Origin: Tanypteryx hageni
Taxonomy: Eukaryota > Arthropoda > Insecta > Odonata > Petaluridae
NCBI GenBank assembly: GCA_028673005.1
Contig: CM054113.1
Coordinates: 210,605,504-210,669,503, forward strand
Reading direction: 5' to 3'
DNA: 64,000 nucleotides
Shown here: piece after piece, positions 23,447 through 36,100 of the stretch
How positions within the stretch are numbered: position 1 is the stretch's first letter
Layout: each line of letters opens with the position of its first letter
Made by a program: the position numbers and the translations under genes
Notes under the pieces: model-generated
The model's database searches: none
Told to the model about the DNA's origin: nothing
What the model saw: only the letters and a program-made list of their open reading frames with translations

Positions 23447-24292
23447 AGGGGCCCACAGACGTTGAGATTTGTCTTGAGATTTGGTATCAGAAACTTGTCT
23501 CTCCTTCGGTCTCAAGAACTTGTCTCAGTCTCAAGATGCCCACGCAGTGAAACAATTTTGCGAACCGCCTTGAGATATCCCCAAACTAAAAAGCTTTATT
23601 GTGCTGCAAGAGTTCGTACAGAATGTTGCCTGCGCCAATAATTGTATCTATTGGAGTTGCTGTGGTTGTATCTTTCAAGAAAGAGAAGGAGTCCCGAGCG
23701 AAGTGGTCAAAGATATAATGCTAATCGACAGGAAGAAGTACGTAGTTAATAATTTTCTACGAGAATTCAAAGTCAACGAACCGCGGATTTTCAAACTTAT
23801 CTACACATGGATAGTGATCTGTTTTATAATTTACTCGAGTTAATTTGTCCAAGAATTGAAAAAATACTACAATGAGAGACTCTATCAGTGCAGAAGAAAG
23901 GTTTGCTGTAACCTTGAGGTACTTGGGTACAGGAAATAGTAATGAAGATCTGAAATTTTCCAGTGCAATCTCACCCCAATTACTTGGTCAAATTATACCT
24001 GAAAGATGCAATGCTAATAATAATGAAAAATAGCGCTAAACGCACTACTGAACATTATGAGGTAGACAGGGCGAGTGAGTGGGAGTGGGTTCTAGTTGGG
24101 AGACAACGCCATACACGTCGAGACTTGTATCAGTCTCACTGTCTCAAGGTTCTCGGTCTTGGACGGGAGACCGAGATCGATAGTGAGACTTAGACAAATC
24201 TCATGAAGCAGATCCATTCACTCTGAGATTCGCATCTGGCACAAGTTCCTGATACCATATATCGAGACAAATCCCAACGTGCGTGAGCCCCT
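23447..24292 (+). mobile_element. PIF/Harbinger element, internally deleted
   Basis: Duplicated TTA (23444-23446, 24293-24295) flanks termini AGGGGCCCACAGACGTTGAG and, inverted, AGGGGCTCACGCACGTTGGG. Inside are a Harbinger-type DLFYNLLELICPRIEK piece (about 23813-23860) and, two bases out of frame, a stretch with EERFAVTLRYLGTGNSNEDL (about 23895-23960). The catalytic core is missing, so it is non-autonomous. Confidence 0.85.
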
Positions 24293-24313
24293 TTATCAGA
24301 TCAACCTCTAAAG

Positions 24314-24591
24314 ACCTTTCCTACATGGCGGGCCGCATTGGTGGTTGCAAATCCTTCGGCGGGCCGAATTGGAAGTTGCTAATTCTTCGGCGGGAAAGAT
24401 TATAATTTAAAATCGGATTATGAGGTACCATATAAATGGAAATAAGGTCTAAATAAGGATTTTAATAATTCAAATTTCAATATTAAAAGCTTTATTATAA
24501 AAACTTTCATAATGATGCATGAATTTGTGTGTTAAATTTTTCGGATTGATTTTTCATCATAGCTTCGCGGGCCGTAGGTTGGACACCCCTG
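24314..24591. mobile_element. hAT-type MITE
   Basis: The right terminus inverted reads CAGGGGTGTCCAACCTACGG. The left terminus is degraded but followed by GGCGGGCCGC. Flanks CTCTAAAG and CTCTAAGA (24306-24313, 24592-24599) agree at six of eight. It lies 21 bases from the Harbinger element. Confidence 0.6.
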
Positions 24592-24599
24592 CTCTAAGA

Positions 24600-27216
24600 A
24601 AAATAACAAAATGTTCAATTGAAACCAACGAACGACGAAATAAAAAATTGGCAGATTAAGTCACGAGGCTAGAAAATAATAGGGAAAATGAAGGGGAGGA
24701 ACAACGGACCCAGAGACTGGCAAATCAAGTCGTAAGAGAAATAGCAAGGTATATAGATGCCATAATTTAACATCACAGAAAATTACAATGACTTTATCGA
24801 ATAATCAGTAGTATTAATAGCAGTATTCGAATGTAATAAATTTCAAGCGCTTCACCTTCTTGGTGAATTGAAATTCTTGTAACACTCCCGTTGACTTTCA
24901 ACGGGGAAATCTCTAGCATCTTATAAATATTTCAGTGTGTGAGTATATGTATGTATGTTCTTTATACGTTTTTACATTGTTAAATCTATCGAATTCAAAA
25001 GTTTCATGGGCAATCCTATGGACTAAAGGAAGAACTTGGTCTAGGTTCGCAGACCGTGGGGTCTCTTATACCCCATGTGGTCAACAAAATACTATTTCCA
25101 TAAGAATGCATGGGAAATGGTGTGGAGAAACCCCAAAATGCCATGCAGCCCTTCACTGATGTGGATATAAATATACCTAAATACTAACTTACGATCACGA
25201 AAAATGGCTTATTTTACGCACGAAAGACATTATTTTAATTCTGTTAACGTTCTGTCTTATTAAATACTAAATCGCTCGAAATTTTCCTTAAAAGTGCTTA
25301 ATTTATCGGTTTAGATGACCATTTTCCAGGCGGCATCAATGCTAAATTTCTTAATTGTTGTCTTCTTTAAAGGAAGATAGCCATGTAAAGATTAATGCAA
25401 GAAAAATCCACGCCATGGCACACCGTAGAGGATGAATATCCAACGCCAAGATAAAGGGTACAAATGGATTCATGCCTAAATATAATCTATTAATACTTTT
25501 AAAGTGAGTCAAATGATTTTTAAGGAATATTAGAACATTGTTTTCTTTTACCATTAAAATTAAAAGATTTATCGCAACATAAATCGATACATCTACTTAC
25601 ATTTGTTCGGTAACCAAGATGTTGATTATTGTTTACGTTTTGACTAATAGTATTACATAATCCACATAATTTTATTACTGCTTTAAAGGCTTCGGTGCAT
25701 CTATCGGTGTGAATATTAAGTAAGACGTTAATGCATAATTAAATTAATGGTAAAACTTTACAATACAATACATAAAATAGTAAATGTTAATGTAAACATC
25801 GCTTCCGTAATTAAGGAATGGGGAACGAAAATTCCGGGCTTATGGTGCTCGATTACGCCAAATATTCTTGAAAAAGAGTCTGCCTTGATTATTGAGATAC
25901 ACCCACGAGCACTAGCCTGAGTAAATTTTTCAATGGTTGCTTTAGGTGGTGGTTAAAATTGCGTATGAACCTCTTCTCCGAATAACACATTTGAGAAATT
26001 TGGGGGCACCGACAGCGCGGGGCCACGAACAATAAAAATCGTTTGCTACTTAAAAGAAAATTCTCCCGAGCGAAGCTGGGCTTTTCAATTAGTTGATAAT
26101 AATTCAATTATCACACCATCCAATAACGAAAAACTATGCAAATATGATTAGGCTGTTTATCTTGTTATATATAATGGTTTAGTCATCAAAAGTCTAATTT
26201 TGCAAACAATTACCGAGACATTGCTGATGTGTAATAAGAACCGCAAAGGACCTGAGGCACTTCCAAGTGAAACGCGAGACGTGACTTGAATGGGTCTGAG
26301 AACTTCTACTGTTTCTCTATTCTCACAAATTTCTGATTGATATAGAATTTTCCTTGTTGATTTATGTCACTGCAAGGCGCTTTGTCGTAGACTCTGCTGA
26401 AATTAATAAAAAACATTTATTTGATTATTTTTCTCCCCGCATTGCTTTAAGTCTTTTGTAAAAGGACTGAGTTGAGTTACGCTTGATTTGACTTTCCTGT
26501 AAACAGTGTTAACTTTTATTTAGCAGAAACCCACCTAAAATGCATTTTAACACTGACTACTATATCTTCGAGCATATTAAGAGATAATGGCGCTAATGAA
26601 ATTAAACTATAATTTTCAAGACTCTCTTGCTCACCATCTTCGTGGATAGGTGTTACGTGTGTTAATTCCAGTCTCAACGGACAACACGTTTCGAAATTGA
26701 TTATTAGAATATAATATTTAAGTATGGTTCAGTTTAGAAGAAAAATTCTTTTAATAGTATTGGAGGAATTTTCTCTGGCCACAGAGATTCCGTAAGTTTC
26801 ATCGACTTACTGCGTTATATCTCGCATCGAATAAGCTACAGTAAAACAACCGGAATTTCTCCGCCGCGGATTTCATAATGCGCGGTTAAATATTATAAAT
26901 GTGACGTTTACTTAACACACATAAAACGTAATTAAACTTTATCCTCGAAGGATGCATTACGCAATTTAGGTATGCACGTGATGTTAGGAACCTCTTAGCT
27001 TATACGAACGCGTATTTTTTCCACAAGTGTAGTACATACGGAGCCCTATTCCAAGAACATACCCCTCCCCCCGTTGCGCAACAGACTAACATAATGTCTC
27101 CCATCGAGTCGTTCCTATCTATATGCTGGCATAAATACATGCGATGACTCTATATCTTCAGTAAAAGCTTTTTGAAATTTGAAATTTTAAAGGCAAAGTA
27201 TGTATAAACAAATTTT
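24600..27216. other. SP-A first intron, nothing recognised
   Basis: No further exon with matching phase or domain was found. No terminal repeats were recognised. Confidence 0.3.
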
Positions 27217-27359
27217 TGAAAGACTTCGTACAAATTCCATGACGAAAATATATGTGACTACTCAGGTTTCGACTCAGAGAGTCATCATCAGGTACTCTGT
27301 GAGTCGAAACCTGATTAGTCGTTTATATTTTCGCAGTGGAATTTGTACGAAGTCTTTCA
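27217..27359. repeat. Imperfect palindrome with hammerhead-like core
   Basis: Arms TGAAAGACTTCGTACAAATT and its complement start 143 bases apart and match for about 65 bases each with a few changes. On the minus strand the centre holds CTGATGA (27291-27285), a GACTC/GAGTC hairpin (27283-27271) and GAAA (27270-27267). That is the conserved core of a hammerhead ribozyme. Helix I pairing is poor, so activity is doubtful. Such cores occur in Penelope-like retroelements. It lies in the SP-A first intron. Confidence 0.6.
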
Positions 27360-27626
27360 GTAAATTTTAATTTACAAATTTTGTCGTTAAATTTTCATTA
27401 TGGAATTCCAAAAAATTACGGTTAAAACAATTTTGTTTTCTCAGCAATATCGTGATTAGATTATCTGGTCCCAGTCCGCAGAGACGCTAAGGAAATGATA
27501 AAATTCTTACAAATAATCCATTCGTTATCTCTTAAAATCTCGCTCGTGTTGATTATAATGTTTACTCGCGGGAAGATTAACACCTGTTTGTGAAGAAAAT
27601 AACTTAGAATGTAAAAATTCACTTAC

Positions 27627-27708
27627 CGGCGTATGTTCCCGATGAGACAAAAGCAGCGAGCGATAGCTGACATACTCCGAAAAGCAAGAGCCTCAAATTC
27701 CTAAACAT
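27627..27708 (-). CDS. SP-A exon 1 (signal peptide)
   Basis: ATG at 27708-27706, 82 coding bases, gtaagt donor. The peptide starts MFRNLRLLLFGVCQLSLAAF and ends in a small-residue cleavage region (SSGTYA). It is homologous to the exons at 414-495 and 3777-3858, including about 100 bases upstream with a TCAGT initiator-like site near 27769. Phase 1 fits the clip exon at 22257. Confidence 0.75.
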
Positions 27709-28709
27709 GCCTGGTGTTTGGGAAACACGACCTACCCGAAGGGCTGGTAAAATGACACTGAAATAGTTGTGATGTCAATCTTCTCCCAAAGTCACAGGAC
27801 ATTGCCCCGAAGCTCCGTTCGTTTGAAGATTTTCAGTTTCACTATAAATACTTTCATTCGAACGGTTACCGCGGTCAGAATCCAATTCTTCGTGACTTTA
27901 TGAAAAATATTGATCGTCTCACATGTTTGACTAGTCAAATGAGTTATCTTAAGTTAATTTTGTTTTAAGGAAGCTTGTTAACAGAGTCCTCCTTTTCCTT
28001 TTCATAATTAACAGAGAGACGATATCACATGCGCGAGCTTTCATTAATTAGTTTCAAACGAGCGCATGTGAAAAACGCGTTTAGGAGTGCAAAGTGTCTG
28101 AATTTGGATTAATTCCTTTACTTGACCCAAATTTTCTGCATTTTTCAGTGACATGTCACAACGTGGTGAGTTAATTTCCCGCAGGAGATACCTTTCGGAA
28201 TAATTAATAAGTATTAGTGTGCTTATCCTATGTCCATTTATTTTTTTATTAATGATAATAATTCATTCATGGATCTTTTCTCGTTAAATTCACATTTTAT
28301 CCGAATAAAGGCAATATCCAGTAATGGACTTTTTTCTGGGTACACGCAAAACTAATTTTTGTCTACTTTTACCCAATTCAAATAGATTACGGAATATACG
28401 ATCCGATACCACGATCTTTTGCTCTTTGATCGAGCATGGGTCAATTCTATCACAGCTTGTTTTAATAATCCACCCGATTTACAGTCATGACGAGGGACTA
28501 AATCTTAAAAGTTTTTGCAAAGGGAACAAAACTGCTGCTGACAAAAACGGCAGTTAACGGACACCATGTCCTTCGACATGAATAAGCTTAAGCAATGATA
28601 GGCAAGTAGATGGTCGACACTTTTTATTATACATTTGCAGAAGACAACATTGAGTTACCGTAACGATCAAACGATCACTGCAGCGATGATTCTATGAAGA
28701 TTGCCCTTA

Positions 28710-28766
<57 letters not shown>

Positions 28767-29942
28767 GGATGTCAACAAGGTGTTGGGATGAGGAAACCCA
28801 GTGAGCACTCACCAATCAGACGACTTCAGGTTGGCGAGGCCCAGGGGATGTCGAAGCGACACACGTAAAAGAACACTAAAACACAGGAACATCACAAACG
28901 TAGAAGCTTTCGGTCCGGTGAAACTAGCAGTAAAAACCACGATCGCAGACAAGCAAAAGCCGACAGGCTACCTTGGTCATCAAGAAATTAAACACGGTAG
29001 CTTGAGAAGACCGAAAAAATGTCATTCTTCCAACATCACTTCTCCCATAAGCATTTGACACCTATATTCGCGGTTTCTATGCTCGCGCCATTTTCCAGGG
29101 ACGCGACTCACGCGAATATTGAAGAATTGCTTTCTATACATGTTTTTGAAAAAGAAAGTAAAACTGCATATTATGTTATCTTTCATTCACGAAGATAAAG
29201 ATTACTGTCAGTTTCTAAGTAATGCCGCATATGAAATTGTATACCTAATAACTGTAATGAATGCTTTTAAAATTTTAGTCGATTGAGTTTTTTATTCTAA
29301 GAAAAGCTTTAGAATTGATCGCTTTCCTGCGATTTTACTAAACGGCAAAGGAATTTCAAAATTTTCTTTCATACCTTATAGATGCAAGGTAGTATGCATC
29401 AATTTTCCATGCTCAACTCTGTAAAACGTTAAAGAATAAACATGTATATTAAGAGGAGTAGCCATCAAAGCAGTAAAAAACTTATAAAATTTCACTTAAG
29501 ATTTTTATAATTGATGCAACGTAGGTTTCACTATTAGCCCCGCAATGCTACAGTAACAGTTATTAGAATATTTCAACTCGTGAAGAACACTTAGGGGTTG
29601 AATATTTGTCTAGAAATATTTGTTACGCCTTTTACATCTTCTTCCGATAAATACATCGTTGCTTACGACCGGAGTTTACGACAATTTGATAAAAATAAAT
29701 TCTCCACAATGATTAAATAAAGACATTTTAAGCCGTGGATTCCGACTGAAGAAATAGTTAAAAATTAACTGTAGAAAGATAACATGCACATTTCACAGTG
29801 TATGTTAGTTGCCACACTTCTTTTAAGAAATGGAATGCCAAGAAATTATGGCTAGCACCGTACAGGTTCAGTCCATTGTTCCATAAGTTCACATTTTTAG
29901 TTATCTCAGGACAATTAAATGTAACGCAAACGAAGAGTTTCC
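27709..29942. other. Intergenic region between SP-B end and SP-A start
   Basis: It holds the SP-A upstream region and the AT microsatellite. A plus-strand 85-codon frame at 28801-29058 has no recognised domain; its DNA (for example aggctaccttggtcatc) looks like a dispersed repeat. I see no other gene. Confidence 0.3.
28713..28763. repeat. (AT)n microsatellite
   Basis: About 25 uninterrupted AT dinucleotides. Confidence 0.98.
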
Positions 29943-30107
29943 TCATGGCCAAACGATGGATTCGATCCATGGCACGTATTCAGACACACGCATGTACACT
30001 CCTGGCGAATTTCTGCATCCGCAAAATTTTCCGAAGGCTGTGATTCCCAAAATTTCGTACATGCAGTCTTTCTTGATTGGAACCTGGAATGGACCGCCGG
30101 AATCACC
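29943..30107 (-). CDS. SP-B last exon (Ser195, stop)
   Basis: Acceptor tgttttag, 54 residues and TGA at 29945-29943. It opens GDSGGPFQVPIKKDCMYE and ends YVPWIESIVWP. The nucleophile motif is canonical, unlike the SP-A copy. Confidence 0.9.
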   Translation of the reverse strand, partial: GDSGGPFQVPIKKDCMYEILGITAFGKFCGCRNSPGVYMRVSEYVPWIESIVWP

Positions 30108-33100
30108 CTAAAACAGAAAAGAAACCAACAGATGATAATTAGATTACCTTTCCTTGAAAATTGGGATCACCTAATCTATTTCACATATTTAATCCATTCC
30201 ATCACTAGATGTAGGGGTGCAAATAACTTCCAACTGTCTGGATATCGAGAAAATTAGCTCTTCACTCAAATTTTTCCTGTTAACATTTATTTAAAAAATG
30301 AATCTAAACTCTGTCTCCATGTGAACGTACGGTTAAAACTTTACTGCAAACGCGACCATAGAGAAAATCACATTTCCAAATGAGAAATCTCACTCCAAAT
30401 TTATAAATTATTATAAACGCGTTACTAAAAAAACAGCGGTACATAAGATATACAACCCAGAATTTCTCATATCTGTAACGTTCCAGTCCATAAAGTAATG
30501 TCACTGCTTACATTAATTGGTATTTACGCGCGGAAAATATTTTCCCGCTATTTCACTCGTTGCAACAATACTGCTGCCGTTAAGAGGCGGAGAGCTTAAG
30601 GGTAGCCCAGACGTGAAACTCAGTATATTATAATGTCGTTAGACACTATTCAGTTCAATTTTCTGTAACGCAGCTTGTATATTATTGATAGAATTTTAAA
30701 TAAAATCCATGTGGCCATTTTTGAGTGAATCAACATTTTGTGAACACCGACAACAATAAACTGCCCTCCATTGCTGTGCGAGGCGATCCATTCCAGCAAA
30801 GATGCTGCAACTGGTAATAAACTGCGTAAATTCTAAATTCCATCATATTCTTTTAAACCGCTTTTCCCATAGAGCACAGCGACATACGGCGTATTCATTT
30901 CGGTCGTTTCAACTTCGAGTCGCGTTAAAAAAACTAAACAACTTAAAAATGAAATGTTCAAACTGCTTGCCTGGCACGTGTCTTGTCCCCCGCAGAGGTT
31001 TCCAGCACACATCATGGTCGAATCTATGCCCCGCTTCAACGAACTCCCATACTTGATTTCAACCTCAAAGGTCTCGTTGCACTTGGATGAATTTAGGATG
31101 TCAAGTTCCACTTTCAGAAGGTCCGGGCTGGGATCGCCTCCTGCGAATACATTTATCAGCGTGTCATTTAATTTTTACCGGTATAGAAAAATTGATGTCC
31201 GCATCGTTTTATAGTGATATTTTTTGTAAGAGACATACCTATAGTTGAGTTGTCTTTAACTTTATGGAAAGCTACATTAGAAATAAGATAAATAAATAAA
31301 TTTTAAAAAATAAAACTTTTTTATCAGGTTCCGCTAATTAGTGAATCCTAAAGGACTTTAAAAAATGTTCTCATTTAACTGAATATATGGGAGACATTGG
31401 CAGCGCAAAAACTATTTAATTACGGCCACGCTTCAGTTCGCTTCGTCAGCTCAAGTCTCGTCTAGCTTTTACCATTCTTATATTAATACTCGAATTAGTA
31501 ACATTAATGTCATGGAGTGATAAATTCCTTTTCAAAAATTTTCATGCAATAATATTGCTTAGTGCGTAAATATGATTCTGTAATCATTGGAACTGTATGA
31601 TCTTGACGTAACCAACTTGTAATGTAGTTAAGCGGAAGAGGATGCTACATATTGTTAGCCTCAAACGCCCCAATAAAGACATTATTCTTTCTTTTTTATC
31701 AAGACCCTCTTAACCAGTGGCGGGAGGGAAGGAGGACGAAAGGGACAATCACACTGTATTCATTCATTGTATCCCAAGGGATTTTTAAACCCATTCCACG
31801 CAAAATTCCTTGATTCTGCGACGCAGATTACGTCCATGGGGCAAGGTAAAGAAAGTTCTGACGGGCAGGGATTTTCAGAATAAAGGGCCGTCGGTAGTGG
31901 CGGATTCAAGAGGAGCTTTGGAGGCGATCACACCCTACCTGGGAATTTTCTGAAACCGACACTGCCCTTGACCCCATCAATCTACCATTAAATATAAAAT
32001 ATAATATAGATTTCAAAATATTTCAAACAATTATTGTATAGGCACAAAAATTAACGTTAATTGTACATATATCCACACAAAATAAAAAAAACTATAATAA
32101 ATCACTATTAAGGACTCCCTAAAAACCAATTTTAAAACAACTGATATAAATAATGATAGTAGAAATAGCGTCTGCCCGTTTTGATATCTTTAAAATACTC
32201 TGAATGAAAAATGATGAACATTTACTAACCAAAGGAAGTTCTACCCCATCCAGTGGCTACGGCTTTCTCTGGAAGCCTTTCTTCGTCCAACGATGGCAGA
32301 CAAATGGGGTGCACCTCCCTGCTCTTGGTGCTCAATGCATGAGGTTCAAGTGCCGGTCCTATTTCCAAAAGAGCCACATCGTTGTATTTTGCCTTGAAAC
32401 TATAACCGGGATGGGGGACGGCACGCAACACCGGATGAGTTTGGCCGTGCACTGAATTCAGCAGATTTTCGGTTCCGAGGCGGACCCACTTCGCTGGACC
32501 TCTGTCAAACGAGAGATAATACGATCAGGGCCGGCCCGACAATACAAGCGAACCAAGCATCGCTTGGGGCGGCAAAATTTTGGGGGCGCAGATTTTGATT
32601 CACAAGATTTTAGAAAATATCTTAATTCTGTTGCGTTGGCAGCTGACAAAAATCAGGAAAGATATTCAGCTGGTAACGGGGAGAAAACGTTCGGATATAT
32701 CGTTTGAAGAAATCGGTCTAAGAAAGGCGAAAAGGAAATTGGAAAAACCGAATAATTGAACCTGCTCGAAAAATTCCCTCGTCTTGGGGATCCTTGCAAA
32801 TATTTTACACGGTCAGTTTTCAAAGTGCAGCTGTGCAGGAGAGCAAGGAAGCGATTTTCCTTTTCTTTGGCGGCCTTTCTTAATAGCCCTTCCTCAACCC
32901 TCATGGAAAAGCATGCGCCTTCCTGGCAGAAACTTTGAGGGCGGCCAGAGGAAATTTCTGGGGAAATTCTGGAGGTCATAAAATCGGAAGTGAGACCTGT
33001 GCCTCTATGCTCAAAGAATGCATTTCTCACGAGGGTCCCGGAGAAATCCCTGGAGCGCAAAACTAAGAGAATCGGTAGGAAACATTGGGAGCGGTACACT

Positions 33101-36100
33101 TCCATTCAGGCGACCCATAGGTCTTCATGTCGTTCCGTGTCTTATCATTCTATCTCATTCTTTTTCTTGAAAAATTAAAACTCCTGGGAAAAAACAATCT
33201 ACAATGAAGCGCGCTGTATTCTCACCATTTTCACTTAGTAAGGAGAAGAGCGCGTTGAATACTCTCCGTTGGCCTGTCTCTGTTATAAGTTGCAGGAGTA
33301 TATTTAGTGTTTCAAGAAGGAAGGGAAGTGGCAAATTCTACGTTTCCTACGAAGAGATCAAAGTAACACCTTTGACTGAAAGGATTATAATTTATAGAGG
33401 TAAGTCAGTGTCTTATACAATCTTGAACATTTGTCGAGAGACGTAAGAGAAACATTTTCAATTATTTTTGCAAAAAATTATTGAATTCTTTCAATCCATA
33501 TTAATTATCTTATTAGGAGGCACGTTCCCTGCTCACTGACGCTCTTCACCCGCCCCCCATTGCTCGCTGTTATTCATTCTTAACAGGTACTTGTTATATT
33601 TAGATTGTTTTAATGGGATGTTTAATATTTTAATGAATTCATATCTTGCCTCAATAAGAAATTAACAAAATTATATAGTTAAGATCTCTAACTTAGCCTT
33701 TTCTTATAAACAACATCATAAATTATTAGATTTTCTGTTCTGCGACCATTATAATTTATAATATTATAATTTTATGAATTCAATTGAATAACTTATAAGG
33801 GATTGTTTGCTTTTAATGAATTAATTGCACAACTCGTTAAAAATATACCGGAGATTAAAATATCCGAGATTGAGCATTGAAATATGACAGACAATCAAAA
33901 CAACAGGAATTCTTGTAAATATTTGTGACTTTAACATTGAATTCGACGTAAATATATTTAATTTTTGTTATTTTTTATTAGTAACATTTTAATCTTATTA
34001 TTCTGTGTATTTAAAATTTTTATATCAAACATTATTATTAAATAGATACAAATTCAAAACAATCAAATTTTAAATTTTTTTAGTAAAATCATGAAAAATA
34101 TCCTGTAAAAATGTATGAAAATTTAATAATAAATTCTCTGTAAATATATTTCATTGGATCCGGACCACGCACGTCCCCCAAAAAACAGTATAAAAGAAAA
34201 ACAAATTTTTAACCCCAAAAAACAGATTTCAGACCGAAGAGATCATTAACAATCAACATTAATTTATTAAGTGAAAGTATTTTTATTTTTATTTATAAAC
34301 ATTTAAAAATTAATCTACGTGTAACAATAAAGAAATAATAGAATTAAGATTAAAGAATGAAAGATCATGAATTTTTGGGGTTAAAAAATTTGTTTTCCTT
34401 TTATACTAATTTTTGGGGGCGTGCGTGGACCGGTAGCCTATTTCATTACTGGAAAACTTTATTATTTATTTATAAGACTACCTCATCACCTATTTGGATG
34501 GTAACAATCTCTATCAAAAGAGATCGCAAAAATTTTTACCGGCGAGGGCGCCCGAAAGGCTCCGCGCTTGGGGCGCCAAAATAACTTGGGCCGGGCCTGA
34601 ATACGATCAGTGACGAATCAGATAACCTCAAGGCAGCGATTCCCGAACTGAAAGCCACGATATGTTTTCTGAAGAACAGGGAGCCTATTATAATTAGTTT
34701 CAGTTCTTTAATCGGATTGTTGAAATTTTGAAACTGCGAAGAGTTTAAAAATTCATTTTTTATAACTTTTTAACTATACTCAACGGCGTCTTGTATTCCT
34801 GTAGGTTTTATGATTCAAATTTCAAACTGCGATTGCGTTGGTATTGAATGGAGTTGCTTGTTTTTCAGAAATACAGTAAAAATGCCCGTTACTATAAATA
34901 ACGATACAAAATAAACAACTATTATCATAGGTAATATATATAAAAAAGTTGTTTGTAAAAATTCCTCTTTATATTTTCACTTGTTTCGAATTTTGGAGCG
35001 GTAAAGTTACCACCCATGCTCGAAAGGATGTTATCATTAGATGGATAGGTTGGTGAGCTATGCTGCAGGTTGCAGATGTGTCACTTTTGGTAACGGCCAC
35101 ATTTCGGCTTGTGCCACGGAGACGTGGCATTTTCCAAATTTCAGAATTACACGTGATTCAATTAAAATTGACGGAAACTGAAAAAGTTGATGGCATTAAA
35201 TATAAATGCAACGATTGAAATTATGGAATTACGCTCGCACTCAAACAATAACGTTGATGTATTTAAATCCCAGAACTGTTAGTAAGTACATACAACTCTA
35301 TTATTTTGTTAAAATGGCCAAGGTAAAAGGCCTGAGTGCTGTCTTTGGATACTTTAAATAAATAATTAAAGTATAAATTCCATTTTCATTCAAATTACTG
35401 TTAGCAGGATCGATTCCGCGATGAGTGGATAATAATTAGTTTTGAATGATAGACAAAATGGAAAGCAGAAAGAGCAAGAGTAGTTGCATCGAAAATGCTG
35501 CGTGGAATAACGTCTAAAACAGTTAAAACTGATAAAGTTACCATGGAAACGCCAATTCGATTATGTTTCGATCTGATAGAAGGAGATCGGTGTGAAGCAT
35601 GAATGAAGAATACTCACTCGTTTACTTCATGTAAGCAGTGTGCAGCCGTCAGCACAAAATTTTCGCTTATGAGAGATCCTCCGCAGCCCCATATTGTGTT
35701 GTTTTTCGGTCCGTAGCCAATAGCAGCCTGCAACCAACAAAAGAAGTCACGTTTATTCAAAAACAATTTTACGTATACTGAAGTCAAAGAAATGTTGTGA
35801 TAGATTTAAATTGCTTTATATAAGATTCCATCTCGTGTATGATGGTAAACAGTGTGGAAAGATGCACACATCATGCGTGCATACATGCGAGTTGAGGGAG
35901 AACTCCCGCTTAGTTCTACAGAAAGGGCAAGGGACGAGTTGTCCGAGGAGAAAATATCGCCTCCGGGGGAAACGCTTACTTGCACAGATGAGAGAACATA
36001 ATCAAGGGTTGCCAAATTTCTAGTTTTGAGCATGCTGTACTGCCTGAGTCCAAGTCCACTAATGAAGTGATGAATGAAAAAATGGGAATAGGCAGAGTTA

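Larger units (their letters stand above)
8924..27708 (-). pseudogene. SP-A: decayed clip-domain serine protease (snake/easter-like), seven exons
   Basis: Exons in coding order are 27708-27627 (signal), 22257-22042 (clip), 21807-21728 (linker and activation site), 21547-21437 (His), 20813-20533 (Asp), 20128-19962 and 9088-8924 (Ser, stop). Phases join without stops except in the His exon, which has one extra A. Such enzymes are secreted zymogens cut by upstream proteases in Toll/prophenoloxidase-type cascades. About 366 residues would result without the frameshift. Defects are a frameshift in an A7 run, the IVGG-type N-terminus replaced by HVGR, and GDSGGP replaced by ISSGGP. The last intron is about 10.9 kb of transposons. 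SP-B (29943-46323) has the same exon plan, so the two are tandem duplicates. A non-catalytic homologue is possible if the extra A is a sequencing error. Confidence 0.8.

Noticed and set aside
23121..23641. Several overlapping frames on both strands
   Set aside because: A locally GC-richer stretch creates open frames by chance; no family resemblance. Part of it runs into the Harbinger end.
28713..28763. AT run as a replication or recombination element
   Set aside because: It is a plain dinucleotide microsatellite with no associated structure.
30833..31111. Open frame longer than the SP-B exon at 30971-31140
   Set aside because: Residues after DTCQ are intronic. The exon must end there to join GDSGGP.
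32653..33105. 150-codon minus frame inside the hAT at 32526-34599
   Set aside because: No transposase motif, no signal or splice logic, and it lies wholly inside a non-autonomous element.
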